From contig JAUXUZ010000191.1 in NCBI GenBank assembly GCA_030680655.1, forward strand, positions 1-11,698: a stretch of 11,698 nucleotides of DNA. The letters are read 5' to 3'. The translations under genes were made by a program, and so were the position numbers. Within the stretch, counting starts at the first letter, position 1. The number at the start of each line of letters is the position of its first letter. Source of the stretch: Phycisphaerales bacterium (lineage in GTDB: Bacteria > Planctomycetota > Phycisphaerae > Phycisphaerales > UBA1924). Below are positions 10,983 through 11,698 of this stretch, piece by piece. Below the pieces are notes generated by a model, which was given only the letters and a program-made list of their open reading frames with translations, searched no databases and was not told where the DNA came from.

Positions 10983-11698
10983 ATGGCCAGCGGCGGCAGC
11001 AGCAAACAACAATACCGGAAGTACCTCAAGCGGCGCGCGGAGGAGACCGAGCCCACCAAGGCGCTCGACACGCCCGCGCCGCCCGCCAAGACTGACTGGA
11101 CGGTCGACCAGCCCCGCGGCAAACGCCGCGCCTCGCGCCCCGCACGCTCGCTGCTGGTCGCCTTCTGGAGGCTCATCCGCGGGCGCAAGTGGCTCATCGC
11201 CGTCTCGCTGGTCACCGTCACCGTCCAGGCCGTGCTCGGCATACTCGGCGCGCCGATTACGCAGTTCATCCTCGACCACGTCGTCGCCGTCGGCGTCAAG
11301 GGACAACCCGGCGGCATGCCGCGCTGGTGGCCAGACGGCTGGACGACCGACCCGCGCACGCTGCTGTGGTGGTGCGGCGGCGTGCTGATCGGCGCCGCCC
11401 TCCTCTCGACGGTCATCGGCATCAACGGGCGCTACCAGATGACGCGCCTGACGATCTACACGCGCGCCCGCCTGCGACGGTCGCTCTTCGCCCACATGGC
11501 GGCGCTCCCCCTCCACCGCATCCAGGCCGTCAAGAGCGGCGGCGTCTCCGGCATCCTCCGCGAGGATGCCCAAAGCGTCGGCGACATGATCTTCAGCGTG
11601 CTCTACAACCCCACCAAGGCGCTGATCACGTTCATCCTCGGTCTTACCGGCATGGCGATCATCGACTGGCGTCTGCTCATCGGCGGCCTGCTGCTGCT
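10983..11698 (+). CDS. ABC transporter permease/ATP-binding protein, N-terminal part (runs off window)
   Basis: The frame is open from ATG 10983 to the window edge, giving 238 residues with no stop. Residues 1-68 are hydrophilic and Arg/Lys/Pro-rich. Hydrophobic segments follow at about 70-98 (WLIAVSLVTVTVQAVLGILG), 126-147 (LLWWCGGVLIGAALLSTVIGI) and 211-238 (continuing past the edge). Between them lies RARLRRSLFAHMAALPLHRI (161-180) followed by GGVSGILREDAQSVGDMI (186-203). This matches the LRxxLFxHLxxLPLxFFxxxxxGxLxSRLxxDxxxV coupling region of exporter-type (MsbA-like) ABC transmembrane domains. The ATP-binding half is expected beyond the window and is not seen. The substrate cannot be told. 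The gene begins 63 bases after the TPR-YggX gene on the same strand. Confidence 0.85.
   Translation, partial: MASGGSSKQQYRKYLKRRAEETEPTKALDTPAPPAKTDWTVDQPRGKRRASRPARSLLVAFWRLIRGRKWLIAVSLVTVTVQAVLGILGAPITQFILDHVVAVGVKGQPGGMPRWWPDGWTTDPRTLLWWCGGVLIGAALLSTVIGINGRYQMTRLTIYTRARLRRSLFAHMAALPLHRIQAVKSGGVSGILREDAQSVGDMIFSVLYNPTKALITFILGLTGMAIIDWRLLIGGLLL

Overview
The window is GC-rich chromosomal DNA, most likely from a planctomycete, perhaps of the Phycisphaerae type. This placement is inferred and no marker gene proves it. It rests on the high GC, the frequent lack of Shine-Dalgarno sites, a membrane protein with a C-terminal CxxCGYDxxGL...CPxCG zinc ribbon, and the housekeeping order glmU-prs-rplY-pth-rpsF. 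Most protein genes are housekeeping. The unusual material lies in the intergenic DNA.

Layout: (1) 1-557, the tail of an unknown gene and a small lipoprotein, joined by a 4-base GTGA overlap. (2) 558-1565, about 1 kb without a convincing protein gene. It holds a 17-bp duplication, a 21-bp tandem array that starts in a perfect 18-bp palindrome, an inverted repeat of iterated 7-base words, a possible promoter, and a strongly self-complementary stretch that may be a structured RNA. (3) 1566-1636, tRNA-Gln(TTG). (4) 1701-5744, a + strand cluster: a GlmU-type uridyltransferase lacking the acetyltransferase half, prs, rplY (L25/Ctc), pth and rpsF, closed by a strong intrinsic terminator. It supplies UDP-GlcNAc precursor, PRPP and translation factors. 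(5) tRNA-Ser(GCT) on the - strand with its own terminator-like hairpin. (6) 6136-8260, aguB-aguA, which together turn agmatine into putrescine plus CO2 and two ammonia. (7) On the - strand, class 1B pyrD followed by a two-TM zinc-ribbon membrane protein whose 3' end overlaps the aguA 3' end by 44 bp. (8) Divergent from pyrD, a TPR protein fused to a YggX-type Fe(II)-trafficking domain, then the start of an exporter-type ABC transporter cut by the window edge.

The most interesting signals are non-coding. Four intergenic sites carry short words iterated with an exact period of 7 or 8 bases. Three are arranged as inverted repeats, and two lie directly against the start codons of glmU and pth in place of a ribosome-binding site. 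Next are the nested complementarity at 1221-1350, the loop-to-downstream complementarity at 1484-1536, and the TPR-YggX fusion. No CRISPR array, transposase, phage gene or defence system was seen.
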